From an uncultured Clostridium sp. (GTDB lineage Bacteria; Bacillota; Clostridia; TANB77; CAG-508): a stretch of DNA of 64,000 bases. Positions 53,452-60,502 of this stretch are shown here, one piece after another (position 1 is the stretch's first letter; the number at the start of each line of letters is the position of its first letter). The notes beneath the pieces are model-generated. The model was given only the letters and a program-made list of their open reading frames with translations. It was not told the DNA's origin and did not search any database. A program made the position numbers and the translations under genes. The stretch is from contig CAMBEE010000002.1 of assembly GCA_945865665.1 (NCBI GenBank), positions 145,677 through 209,676 of the forward strand. Direction: 5' to 3'.

Positions 53452-53691
53452 ATGAGAGGTATATCAATAGACGAACGTGCAATAGAACTAGCACGATATA
53501 TAATAGATTCAAAAGACACAGTAAGAGGAGCAGCCAAAAAATTTGGAATAAGTAAAAGTACAGTACACAAAGATGTAACACTTCGGAACGGTAGAAGAAA
53601 GGGACAAGTTATTCCTGAAAGTATTGAAATAAAAGGAGTTTTCTTAAGTACAAAGAATCCTGTTGTTAGGTTGGGATTAGTAATTAAATAA
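53452..53691 (+). CDS. spoIIID: SpoIIID 5' half, interrupted by a mobile element
   Basis: SpoIIID is a small DNA-binding regulator of mother-cell genes in sporulation. Residues 1-42 from ATG 53452 match the family: ERAIELARYIIDSKDTVRGAAKKFGISKSTVHKDV, which holds the helix-turn-helix. After codon 42 the sequence changes to an unrelated 37-residue tail and stop, because a mobile element starts at the att core (53561-53577). The missing 44 C-terminal codons are at 62091-62225. Excision at the core would rebuild an 86-residue protein in frame. GAATACAAT near 53411 resembles a sigma-E -10 box, but that is weak. Confidence 0.9.
   Translation: MRGISIDERAIELARYIIDSKDTVRGAAKKFGISKSTVHKDVTLRNGRRKGQVIPESIEIKGVFLSTKNPVVRLGLVIK
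53561..53577 (+). repeat. Left attachment site (attL core)
   Basis: CAGTACACAAAGATGTA, within codons for STVHKDV of SpoIIID. It matches 15 of 17 bases with the right site; the exact seven-base block CAGTACA is the best crossover candidate. Confidence 0.8.
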
Positions 53692-53704
53692 GTAAATAAA
53701 ATGT

Positions 53705-53741
53705 AAGTCTTAAAAAATAAAATTTTAAGGCTTATTTTTTA
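53705..53741 (+). terminator. Terminator after the spoIIID 5' half
   Basis: AAGTCTTAAAA pairs with TTTTAAGGCTT, followed by ATTTTTTAT. Carried by the element, it would stop spoIIID transcription from entering it. Confidence 0.75.
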
Positions 53742-53825
53742 TCCTAAAATTATACCAAATAGTATTTTTAATGCTACAAAGTCGAACGTGGTGCGAATAA
53801 AAACTAAACGAAAGGAGGGTGTGTA

Positions 53826-54356
53826 ATGCAAAAGTTAAAAGGACTATGGATACCAGCAGAAATTTTATTAAATAAAAATTTATCAGATAAAGAAAAAGTA
53901 ATACTTGCAATGATTTTATATTTGAGTGAAGAAAAAGGAAGTTGCTTTGCAAGTAATAAATATATAGCAAGCATTGTAAATGTAACACATGAAAGAGTAT
54001 CTAAAATTATAAGTTCATTAAAAGATAAAGGATATGTAAGAGTTAAATTAAAATATAAAACAGATAGTAAAGAAATAGAAGAAAGACAAATTACCCCTAT
54101 ATTTGAAAATATCAATAGGTATAGTCAAAAATGTTTAGAGGGTATAGGTGAAAATAACTATTCAAATAGTCAAAAACAACTAGACACTATAGGTGATAAT
54201 GACAAAGATATAATAAATAATATAAAAAATAAAAATAATTATAATAAAGGAGACACACAAAAAAAGAAAAATATTCCATATAGAAGTGACAGATGCTATG
54301 ATGACTTCAATTGGGATAGCTTATATGCAAATTATAAAGAGATTACTGATACTTAA
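53826..54356 (+). CDS. Helix-turn-helix protein, replication initiator-like
   Basis: This 176-residue protein starts with a winged HTH of the HTH_36/RepA-N-terminal kind (GLWIPAEILLNKNLSDKEKVILAMILYLSEEKGSCFASNKYIASIVNVTHERVSKIISSLKDKGYVRV), followed by an asparagine- and lysine-rich linker and a short C-terminal segment. Proteins of this layout accompany relaxases on small mobilisable elements and may start or regulate replication of the excised circle. A strong GGAGG precedes the ATG. It lies just left of oriT. Confidence 0.75.
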   Translation: MQKLKGLWIPAEILLNKNLSDKEKVILAMILYLSEEKGSCFASNKYIASIVNVTHERVSKIISSLKDKGYVRVKLKYKTDSKEIEERQITPIFENINRYSQKCLEGIGENNYSNSQKQLDTIGDNDKDIINNIKNKNNYNKGDTQKKKNIPYRSDRCYDDFNWDSLYANYKEITDT

Positions 54357-54454
54357 ATGTTTCAGCTAATCTCTTTTAATTTGTCTAAAAAACTGTTTAT
54401 AGTTTTTTAGCAATCAAAAATAAAAAAATGAATTTTTGTTTTTGATTGAATAGG

Positions 54455-54530
54455 GTGTGGGGCAATAGCCCTGCCACACTAACACTTTTTGAAGCAGTAG
54501 GCTAAAAAAGTGTTGTAGTGTGTTACAAGA
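54455..54530 (+). other. Origin of transfer (oriT) of the MOBV type
   Basis: Two hairpins (GTGTGG/CCACAC at 54455-54479 and AACACTTTTT/AAAAAGTGTT at 54481-54514) precede TAGTGTGTTA at 54516-54525. The pMV158 relaxase MobM nicks TAGTGTG/TTA next to a hairpin, an exact match. The predicted nick is between 54522 and 54523. The relaxase gene starts about 95 bases later. Confidence 0.75.
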
Positions 54531-54618
54531 CAATTAAAAAAGAGCAAAATTCAAGAAATGAATATGTCTTATTAGCTAGTAGCACAATAGAGAAACTAGC
54601 TAAAGCAAGGAGGTTAAA

Positions 54619-55800
54619 ATGAGTTATGCAATAATTAGAAACACAAAATACAAAAGAGAAAATCTAAAAGGAATATTCAGACACAATGAAAGAAAAAATA
54701 AAAATTATTCAAATAATAATATTGATAAGGAAAAATCATATTTAAATTATTCATTAAAAGAACCAAAATATAGTTATGAAAAAGAATTTGATAGAATAAG
54801 AGAAAAATATAATTTGAAAGGTCAAATAAAAACGGTTAGTAATATAGCTTGTGAATATATAATAACATCGGATAAGGAATTTTTTGAAAGGATAGGAGAA
54901 AAAGAAACAAGAAGATATTTTGAAACTGCATATAATTTTGTAGCTGAATATAAAAATTTAGGTGAGCAATATATAATGTCTGCAAAAGTGCATATGGATG
55001 AGGAAACTCCACATATGCACTTAATTTTTTTACCTGTAGTTCATACACAAGATAAAAAAGGAAATTCTATTGATAAAATTGCTTGTAGTGAATTTTGGAA
55101 AGAAAAAGATAGTTATAGGCAATTGCAAGATGCATTTTATCAATATATGACTTCTCATAAATTTCAATTACAAAGAGGATTACCAAAAGAGGAAACAGGT
55201 AGAGAACATATTGATCTTAAAGAATATAAAGAAATAACCAATTTTGATAAAACAAAAGAGAAATTACAAAATATAAAATTAGAATTACCAAACATTCCAA
55301 ATATAGCAGATATTAGTAAATTTTCAATGAAAAGAGATGAGAAAATTTTAGAAGAAATTATAAAACCAAAAGATGATTTAATAAATGAATTATATAAAAA
55401 TAATTTATCAATGCACCAAGAATTATTAAGACAAGCAAAAATGGTAGAAAAAGCAGAAAAATATCAAAATGAAAGAGATAAAATATTGGAGGATAATGAA
55501 AATTTACACAATCAAGTAGAAGAGATAAGAAGTGAATATAAGGAAAAAGAATTTGATTTAGAATGGAAATATAAAAGTAAAATAAAAAGTTTAGAAAAAG
55601 AAAATAACCATTTACACAAAGTAATAGATAAATTTAAAGAGACCATAGGAATGTTTATAGAATGGATTTGTCAAAAGTTTGATATAGGTGCAGAAGATAT
55701 TTTAATTAGAAAGTTTGAAAAAGAGACTAGAATTTATTTAGATGCAGAAAAACAAATAGCGAAAGAAGATGGAGAAAAAGAAAATGAATTAGAGTTATAA
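54619..55800 (+). CDS. MOBV-family relaxase (Mob/Pre)
   Basis: The 393-residue protein starts MSYAIIRNTKYKRENLKGIFRHNERKN, the N-terminal motif of Mob/Pre relaxases. HMDEETPHMHLIFLP carries the metal-binding histidines. The C-terminal half is a long coiled coil (KYQNERDKILEDNENLHNQVEEIRSEYKEKEF) used for dimerisation or membrane contact in MobM. It nicks and covalently binds DNA at oriT to start mobilisation by a conjugative helper. AAGGAGG precedes the ATG. Confidence 0.92.
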   Translation: MSYAIIRNTKYKRENLKGIFRHNERKNKNYSNNNIDKEKSYLNYSLKEPKYSYEKEFDRIREKYNLKGQIKTVSNIACEYIITSDKEFFERIGEKETRRYFETAYNFVAEYKNLGEQYIMSAKVHMDEETPHMHLIFLPVVHTQDKKGNSIDKIACSEFWKEKDSYRQLQDAFYQYMTSHKFQLQRGLPKEETGREHIDLKEYKEITNFDKTKEKLQNIKLELPNIPNIADISKFSMKRDEKILEEIIKPKDDLINELYKNNLSMHQELLRQAKMVEKAEKYQNERDKILEDNENLHNQVEEIRSEYKEKEFDLEWKYKSKIKSLEKENNHLHKVIDKFKETIGMFIEWICQKFDIGAEDILIRKFEKETRIYLDAEKQIAKEDGEKENELEL

Positions 55801-55855
55801 AAATATTGTAATAAAAACTAATTTATGATAGTATTATGCTGAAAAGAGGTAAAAA

Positions 55856-56452
55856 ATGAGAATTGGAATAGATATAGATGGAGTTTTAACAGATATAGAA
55901 CAATGGCAATTAGACTATGGAAGTAAGGTTATATTTGAAAATATTAATAAAGGAGTTATAAATCCTAATGGATATGATATTAAAGAAATATTTGATGAGG
56001 AAAGAAATCTTGATGATGAGTTTTGGAGAAAATATCTATTTGAATATTCAACAAAAGAACCAGCTAGAAAATTTTCGAATGAAATAACAAGAAAATTACA
56101 TGAAGATGGTAATGAAATATATATAATAACTGCTAGGTTTCTAACAGATAGAAATGATGAATTGGGAAATAGAATGAGAAAAATTGTTTTAGAGTGGTTA
56201 AAAGAAAATAATATATTTTATGATAATATTATATTTAGTCCTGAAGATAAAATTAATATATGTATAGAAAATAATATTGATTTGATGATAGAAGATAAAG
56301 TAGAAAATATTAATATTATTTCACAAAAAATACCAGTTATTTGTTTTGATGCAAAATATAATCAACAATGTAAAGGGAAAAATATAATTCGTTGTTACAG
56401 TTGGTATGATATCTATGCAAAAATACAAGAACTAATAAGGGGAGAAAAATGA
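55856..56452 (+). CDS. HAD-family 5'-nucleotidase-like phosphatase
   Basis: The 198-residue protein has a HAD active site IGIDIDGVLTD (nucleophile and acid Asp), ITAR (motif II) and MIEDKVENI (motif IV). This resembles the 5'(3')-deoxyribonucleotidase NT5C-like branch. Its stop overlaps the start of the MATE-like gene by four bases (ATGA), so the two are co-translated and probably work together. As cargo of the element, a role in modifying a metabolite exported by the partner is possible but speculative. Confidence 0.75.
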   Translation: MRIGIDIDGVLTDIEQWQLDYGSKVIFENINKGVINPNGYDIKEIFDEERNLDDEFWRKYLFEYSTKEPARKFSNEITRKLHEDGNEIYIITARFLTDRNDELGNRMRKIVLEWLKENNIFYDNIIFSPEDKINICIENNIDLMIEDKVENINIISQKIPVICFDAKYNQQCKGKNIIRCYSWYDIYAKIQELIRGEK

Positions 56453-57654
56453 AAAGATTATTGCGTATTAGTTTAGATACCTTGTTAACATCAACATTAC
56501 CTATTATTATGTGGGTTTTATTAGGAATAATAGTAAATAAAAACATCACTAATGTATTTACACTAACATATCCAATTCAGTTTATTATAACTTTGCTAAT
56601 ATCAATTTTTGGCTCTGGAGCTAATATCAATGCAACAAAAAGTAAAAGAAGTAATTTAGTAGATTCAAATATAATTTTAGGTATTTTAATTGGATTTATT
56701 ATAACTTTTGTATTATGTTTAAAAGTGAATTTATATATAGAGTTTATGAGTATGGATGTAGAAATATATAAAACATTTTGTATATATTCGTTTATATTAA
56801 TGTATTTGCAATTAATATTGCAGTTAGTAACTCAAAAACTATATTATATGGATGAAAATAAAAAATCTAATAAACTAACAATGTTTTTTAATATAACCAA
56901 TGTTATATTAATTGTGTTCTTATCTTTTATTATTAGAAGACAAGAAATATCAGTTGTAATAACATTATTGATAGATTCAATAATAATATTGGGTATAGTG
57001 ATAAATAATGTTAAATCCTTTAGATTTGAATTTGATATAATAAATAATATGAAATATGTTTCTAATGATATTTTAGATAGAATTGGAATGTTTATAATTT
57101 ATTTTATTGGATTTAGAAATACATTTGAATATGGTGCAATATATTTAGTAGCGATAAATTTTGAAACACTAATAACTGATGCACAATGGGATATGAGTTA
57201 TGCAATTATAACAACTGCAACAATTGATTCTAGCAAAAACAAGCTAAAATACAAGGAAAGCGTAAAAAACGCATATAAATTAGTAACTTTATTGATATTA
57301 TCAACTGTTGTTATGGGATTGTTATTATATTTTTATTATAATCCAGTAATGTGGTTATTACTAATATTTGTTGGAGTCCAAATTTTAGATATGATTTTAA
57401 TTCCTACAGTATGGATAAAACAACAATATTGCCAAGTTAATTTCTCACCAAAGATAACAACTATTAATCAGGGAATAGAAAAAATGATAAGAATAGTATC
57501 ATCATTTTTACCTACACCCTTTTGCACATATATAGGACAATTAGGTAGCTTGTTTTATCAATTTTTTATGTTTAATATATTTTATAAAGATAAATATTAT
57601 ATAGATAATGGAATATTAAAAATGAAAGAAAGTAATTCAAAAAATAAACAATAA
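56449..57654 (+). CDS. MATE/MVF-like polytopic membrane transporter
   Basis: This 401-residue protein has about 10-12 membrane helices and is organised like MATE or polysaccharide flippase proteins (IMWVLLGIIVNKNITNVFTLTYPIQF near the start, FGSGANINATKSKRS, IIYFIGFRNTFEYGAIYLVAINFETLITDAQWDMSYAI). It is shorter than most family members. It is translationally coupled to the HAD phosphatase. The substrate is unknown; it may export a small molecule or a glycolipid. A strong terminator follows. Confidence 0.7.
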   Translation: MKRLLRISLDTLLTSTLPIIMWVLLGIIVNKNITNVFTLTYPIQFIITLLISIFGSGANINATKSKRSNLVDSNIILGILIGFIITFVLCLKVNLYIEFMSMDVEIYKTFCIYSFILMYLQLILQLVTQKLYYMDENKKSNKLTMFFNITNVILIVFLSFIIRRQEISVVITLLIDSIIILGIVINNVKSFRFEFDIINNMKYVSNDILDRIGMFIIYFIGFRNTFEYGAIYLVAINFETLITDAQWDMSYAIITTATIDSSKNKLKYKESVKNAYKLVTLLILSTVVMGLLLYFYYNPVMWLLLIFVGVQILDMILIPTVWIKQQYCQVNFSPKITTINQGIEKMIRIVSSFLPTPFCTYIGQLGSLFYQFFMFNIFYKDKYYIDNGILKMKESNSKNKQ

Positions 57655-57690
57655 AAGTAAGCTTTGATTATAGCTTACTTTTATTGTTTA
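57647..57690. terminator. Bidirectional terminator
   Basis: AACAATAAAAGTAAGCT (57647-57663) and AGCTTACTTTTATTGTT (57672-57688) are perfectly complementary around an 8-base loop, between convergent genes. Confidence 0.85.
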
Positions 57691-58852
57691 TTTTTTTCCA
57701 ATACAAATTACTTAATTTCTTCAACTCAACTTTAAACTCGTCTATTTGTTCATCAGTATAAGAATCTCTTAATTGTCTAGCTTTTTTAGACCATTCTTTA
57801 AATTTCTTCTCTTTAAATTCTTTAGTATGAGTATAATGTGCTCTATGCATTCTTTTATATTCTCTGTTATATTCCTTTAGAATTAAACTATTTTGAACTT
57901 TTTGTTTTTGTTTATTTAAAGCTCCAATTTGTTTGCAAGTTTTTCCAGTATCTTTGTATAGATTATTACAATATTTTTGGTCATTTCTGCCTTTTTGATA
58001 AGGATTGTTACTAGTGGTGGCGGGTATAAATAACCTTCCACAATTTTCACATTTATTTATAACGAAGTTATTTTGAATGACCTTAAATAACTCAAATCTG
58101 ATTTGATCTTCTGCAGTTTCAATTTCATATACTTCTTCTGCAACAATATTCTTTTCTTTCATAATTTCTACTATTTTATCAACATCTAATCTTCTTTCTT
58201 CAAAAGATAATTCAGTATCTGCTATATATTTTGTTTTAAATTTTGTATCTAAAAATAATGCGTGTGCTGGGTTAGTATTAAGATAATGAATGTCAAAAAC
58301 TCTTTTAGTTTCATATAAGAATAATTTTTCAGGAACACTTAAGCTTCTAACAAGAGAATTATTAGAATATTTGCTTATTAATTCTAATCTTTCTTTTAAA
58401 TCTGTTTTCTTTTCCATTAAATTTTCAATTAGTAAATCTCTCATAGTTTCAAAGAATTTCATATATTCAGCATGTTTTTTATTTGATACCTTATCTATTT
58501 CTTGTGTCCATTTAATTAATAAAATTTCTGGAGTATATTCATCTTCTTCTAGTTCTCTAAATATTTCACTGGGGTAATATTTAGAATCTTCAATAAGTAC
58601 ACCTATTTGTGATTTAAACAATAAATCACTTCTGAATGTTTTTGTGTTATATGTTTTTACTATTATATCTATGAGAACTTGTGTATAAAAATGCGTATAT
58701 GGAGAAAATTCTAAACAAGCTCTAACAATTTGAAACATCTTAAAAAAACAATCCATATTTTCATCTTCCGTATCAGCTTCCTTACCTCTACATACAAGTT
58801 CTATTAGTTGAGTGTATATTGCTTTTAATTTATCAAAATTTTCATAACTCAT
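57668..58852 (-). CDS. Zinc-ribbon protein of mobile elements (DUF6076-like)
   Basis: The 394-residue reading frame is mostly helical. It carries a zinc-ribbon-like motif, CENCGRLFIP, with a second pair in QKYCNNLYKDTGKTC, followed by a basic helical tail (KEYNREYKRMHRAHYTHTKEFKEKKF). It resembles the DUF6076-type proteins of Firmicute mobile elements; I am not certain of the family. The ATG at 58852 has no ribosome binding site, and coding-like sequence continues upstream in shifted frames. The true start was probably near 58973. Confidence 0.6.
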   Translation of the reverse strand: MSYENFDKLKAIYTQLIELVCRGKEADTEDENMDCFFKMFQIVRACLEFSPYTHFYTQVLIDIIVKTYNTKTFRSDLLFKSQIGVLIEDSKYYPSEIFRELEEDEYTPEILLIKWTQEIDKVSNKKHAEYMKFFETMRDLLIENLMEKKTDLKERLELISKYSNNSLVRSLSVPEKLFLYETKRVFDIHYLNTNPAHALFLDTKFKTKYIADTELSFEERRLDVDKIVEIMKEKNIVAEEVYEIETAEDQIRFELFKVIQNNFVINKCENCGRLFIPATTSNNPYQKGRNDQKYCNNLYKDTGKTCKQIGALNKQKQKVQNSLILKEYNREYKRMHRAHYTHTKEFKEKKFKEWSKKARQLRDSYTDEQIDEFKVELKKLSNLYWKKINNKSKL

Positions 58853-58973
58853 TGTTGCAAATTCGTATAATTTATCTCCGATATTATATTCAAAATCTCC
58901 TAAAGCACCAAAATATTCTCCGTGTATTTTTTATAATAATTTTGTTGTTCTTTATTCCAAAATTACTTACCAT
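58853..58973 (-). pseudogene. Decayed N-terminal part of the 57668 gene
   Basis: ATG 58973 follows a strong AGGAGG. The three frames together give protein-like pieces (MVSN; FWNKEQQNYYKKYT; GEYFGALGDFEYNIGDKLYEFAT), the last in frame with the 58852 start. At least two one-base shifts are needed to join them, so the full-length gene seems broken here. Confidence 0.55.
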
Positions 58974-59124
58974 ATAAGCATTTCCTCCTATTAAAAAAAT
59001 AGAATATAGATATTTTGATTTTTAATTTATCTATAGACTTTGTAAAATCTCTTTACAAGCTATTTTTAGGCGAGTACAATGAAATTACAAAATAGAAAAT
59101 AGTAATTTAAAATATCTATTTTCT

Positions 59125-59153
59125 ATTATAGCACATTGAAAATTGAATAGCAA
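59125..59153 (-). promoter_or_regulatory. Promoter of the zinc-ribbon protein gene
   Basis: On the minus strand, TTGCTA (59153-59148) and TATAAT (59130-59125) are 17 bases apart. Confidence 0.6.
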
Positions 59154-59164
59154 ACTGCAAGACA

Positions 59165-59262
59165 TATAATGATACTTCCGTCTGGCTAACGTGATGTAAA
59201 GGGGCGGTTCTACTTACGGTGGAAATGAGGACAAATCTCATATGGGTACATACCACTTGTAG
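59165..59262 (+). other. Structured, relatively GC-rich stretch, possible RNA leader
   Basis: The stretch is richer in G and C than anything around it. CCGTC...ACGG enclose GGCTAACGTGATG and GGGGCGG; then GAGGACAAATCTC and GGTACATACC form small hairpins. It lies upstream of the small gene at 59329 and may be its leader or part of an element replication/regulation site. Confidence 0.45.
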
Positions 59263-59328
59263 TTTTAAAATAAAAGTAATATTTTTAAAACTTTAATAAT
59301 AGTATTGAAATGGAAGAAGGTGAGAATT

Positions 59329-59511
59329 TTGAAAAAGAGTTTGAATATTACATTTATTAATCCTAATACTGAAGAACAAATAGTACAAGCTTTGGCTGGA
59401 GTATTAGCTTATAATTTGGCAGAGAATGATGAAAATATAAAATTTGACTACAACAATTCAAATACTTATCAAAATTCTCACAAAGAAATAGAAGATGAAA
59501 TTGAATTATAA
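59329..59511 (+). CDS. Small hypothetical protein of 60 residues
   Basis: A TTG start at 59329, six bases after AAGGTGAG, gives a 60-residue acidic protein beginning MKKSLNITFINPNTEEQIVQALAGVLAYNLA and ending EIEDEIEL. The earlier ATG at 59305 has no ribosome binding site. No family is recognised. Its place just before the antitoxin promoter, on the same strand as the recombinase, suggests an element-maintenance function, but this is speculation. Confidence 0.55.
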   Translation: MKKSLNITFINPNTEEQIVQALAGVLAYNLAENDENIKFDYNNSNTYQNSHKEIEDEIEL

Positions 59512-59546
59512 TGAAAAAAAATATAGAAAAATTTTTACAAAAAGTC

Positions 59547-59575
59547 TTGATATTTTAATAAAAAGTTTGTATAAT
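59547..59575 (+). promoter_or_regulatory. Promoter of the antitoxin RNA
   Basis: TTGATA (59547-59552) and TATAAT (59570-59575), 17 bases apart, about 45 bases before the first repeat. Confidence 0.7.
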
Positions 59576-59618
59576 GAATATAATAGTAGTAGATATTTAA
59601 TATCTGCTATAATTAAAA

Positions 59619-59720
59619 ATGTGAATCGCAACGTCACTTGCGAGATATAAATTTGTGAATGAAAGAATGTTAATCGCACCCCTACTTGCGGAATATAAAT
59701 GAGTAGGTGAAAAAATGTTA
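59619..59720 (+). ncRNA. Type III antitoxin RNA repeats upstream of the toxin (two full units and the start of a third)
   Basis: Units start at 59619 and 59667 with a 48-base period; a third begins at 59715 but is cut short. Each unit can form an H-type pseudoknot: stem CGC/GCG, whose loop pairs with a segment after AAAT. The loop pairs are TCAC/GTGA in unit 1 and CCTAC/GTAGG in unit 2. They differ but stay complementary, as in ToxI-type antitoxins. A promoter precedes and a terminator follows. Confidence 0.8.
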
Positions 59721-59727
59721 ATTATAG

Positions 59728-59768
59728 GAAAATGGGGGTCTAGAAATTATTTAGATCTCCTATTTTAA
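59728..59768 (+). terminator. Terminator between antitoxin repeats and toxin gene
   Basis: AAAATGGGGGTCTA faces TAGATCTCCTATTTT with two G-T pairs. A partial terminator at this place is characteristic of type III systems and sets the RNA-to-toxin ratio. Confidence 0.7.
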
Positions 59769-59790
59769 TAAAAGGAGAATTGTAATAAAA

Positions 59791-60261
59791 ATGATAATAG
59801 AAGATGGAAAATTTTATTTTATAAAAGATGAATTTTTTGATGTATTTAAAGATTATGGATTAATGCTAAACAAAGAAAATGGAAAAAAGAGACCATGTTA
59901 TTTTTGTTTTAGAGATAAATATAATAAAGAAATTATTTGGTTTGTTCCAATTTCAACTAAATATGATAAATACCAGAAAATATATGAATATAAAAAACAA
60001 AGACAACATAGAGTATACAATTTTGTTTTTGGTGAAGTAGTTGGAAAGAAAGCTGTATTTTTAATTCAAAATATATTTCCAACAACTGAAGAATATATAT
60101 TAGAGAAATATGTTACAGAAAACAAAGATGTTGAAATAGCACTAAATGTAAGAAACAAAATTATAGCTTACTCAAGACAAGTAATAATGAAAGCAGAACA
60201 AGGTATTAATATTCCATTTTATAATATTATAGAAATGGAAAAGATATTATTAAATAAATAA
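59791..60261 (+). CDS. Type III toxin, ToxN/AbiQ (CptN-like) endoribonuclease
   Basis: This 156-residue protein fits the ToxN/AbiQ superfamily: KFYFIKDEFFDVFKDYGLM, KRPCYFCFRDKYNKEIIWFVPISTKYDKYQKIYEYK, VFGEVVGKKAVFLIQNIFPTTEEYI, and a final helical part. Family members cut mRNA and their own antitoxin precursor, and are held inactive by the pseudoknot RNA; some block phage. The identification also rests on the flanking repeats. GGAG lies 14 bases before the ATG, a long spacing that may keep toxin translation low. Further repeats follow the gene, which is unusual. Confidence 0.82.
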   Translation: MIIEDGKFYFIKDEFFDVFKDYGLMLNKENGKKRPCYFCFRDKYNKEIIWFVPISTKYDKYQKIYEYKKQRQHRVYNFVFGEVVGKKAVFLIQNIFPTTEEYILEKYVTENKDVEIALNVRNKIIAYSRQVIMKAEQGINIPFYNIIEMEKILLNK

Positions 60262-60275
60262 TTATTAAAACTCAA

Positions 60276-60370
60276 ATGTACTCGCCACCCTGTTGGCGAC
60301 AAATAAATGCACAGGTGAACAGATGTAACTCGCAACTCTACTTGCGACAAATAAATGCGTAGATGAACAA
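60276..60370 (+). ncRNA. Type III antitoxin-like RNA repeats downstream of the toxin (two units)
   Basis: Units start at 60276 and 60323 (47-base period) with the same plan as the upstream repeats. Unit 3 has stem CGCC/GGCG and loop pairing CCTGT/ACAGG; unit 4 has CGC/GCG and TCTAC/GTAGA. All four units have different but complementary loop pairs. These two would be transcribed with the toxin mRNA. A terminator follows. Confidence 0.78.
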
Positions 60371-60374
60371 TTAT

Positions 60375-60410
60375 AAAAAGCTATTCCTAAATGCAGGAGT
60401 GGTTTTTTTT
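60375..60410 (+). terminator. Terminator after the toxin locus
   Basis: AAAAAGCTATTCCT faces AGGAGTGGTTTTTTTT around AAATGC. Confidence 0.7.
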
Positions 60411-60420
60411 GTACTTTTTA

Positions 60421-60449
60421 TTGCTTTTTTGAAACTGATATGCTAAAAT
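60421..60449 (+). promoter_or_regulatory. Predicted promoter of the recombinase
   Basis: TTGCTT (60421-60426) and TAAAAT (60444-60449), 17 bases apart. It supports the ATG at 60503 as start. I saw no clear sigma-E or sigma-K box. Confidence 0.5.
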
Positions 60450-60502
60450 GTAACAGAACGAAAATAAAGATACAGAAAAACAAGAAAGAAAGTAGTGATG
60501 TT

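Noticed and set aside
53578..53691. The 37-residue tail of the SpoIIID 5' half as a functional domain.
   Set aside because: It begins exactly at the att core and has no family resemblance; it is read-through into the element.
59619..60370. Four repeats of 47-48 bases could be taken for a small CRISPR array.
   Set aside because: There are no unique spacers, the repeats abut directly, they fold as pseudoknots with changed but paired loops, and no cas gene is present.
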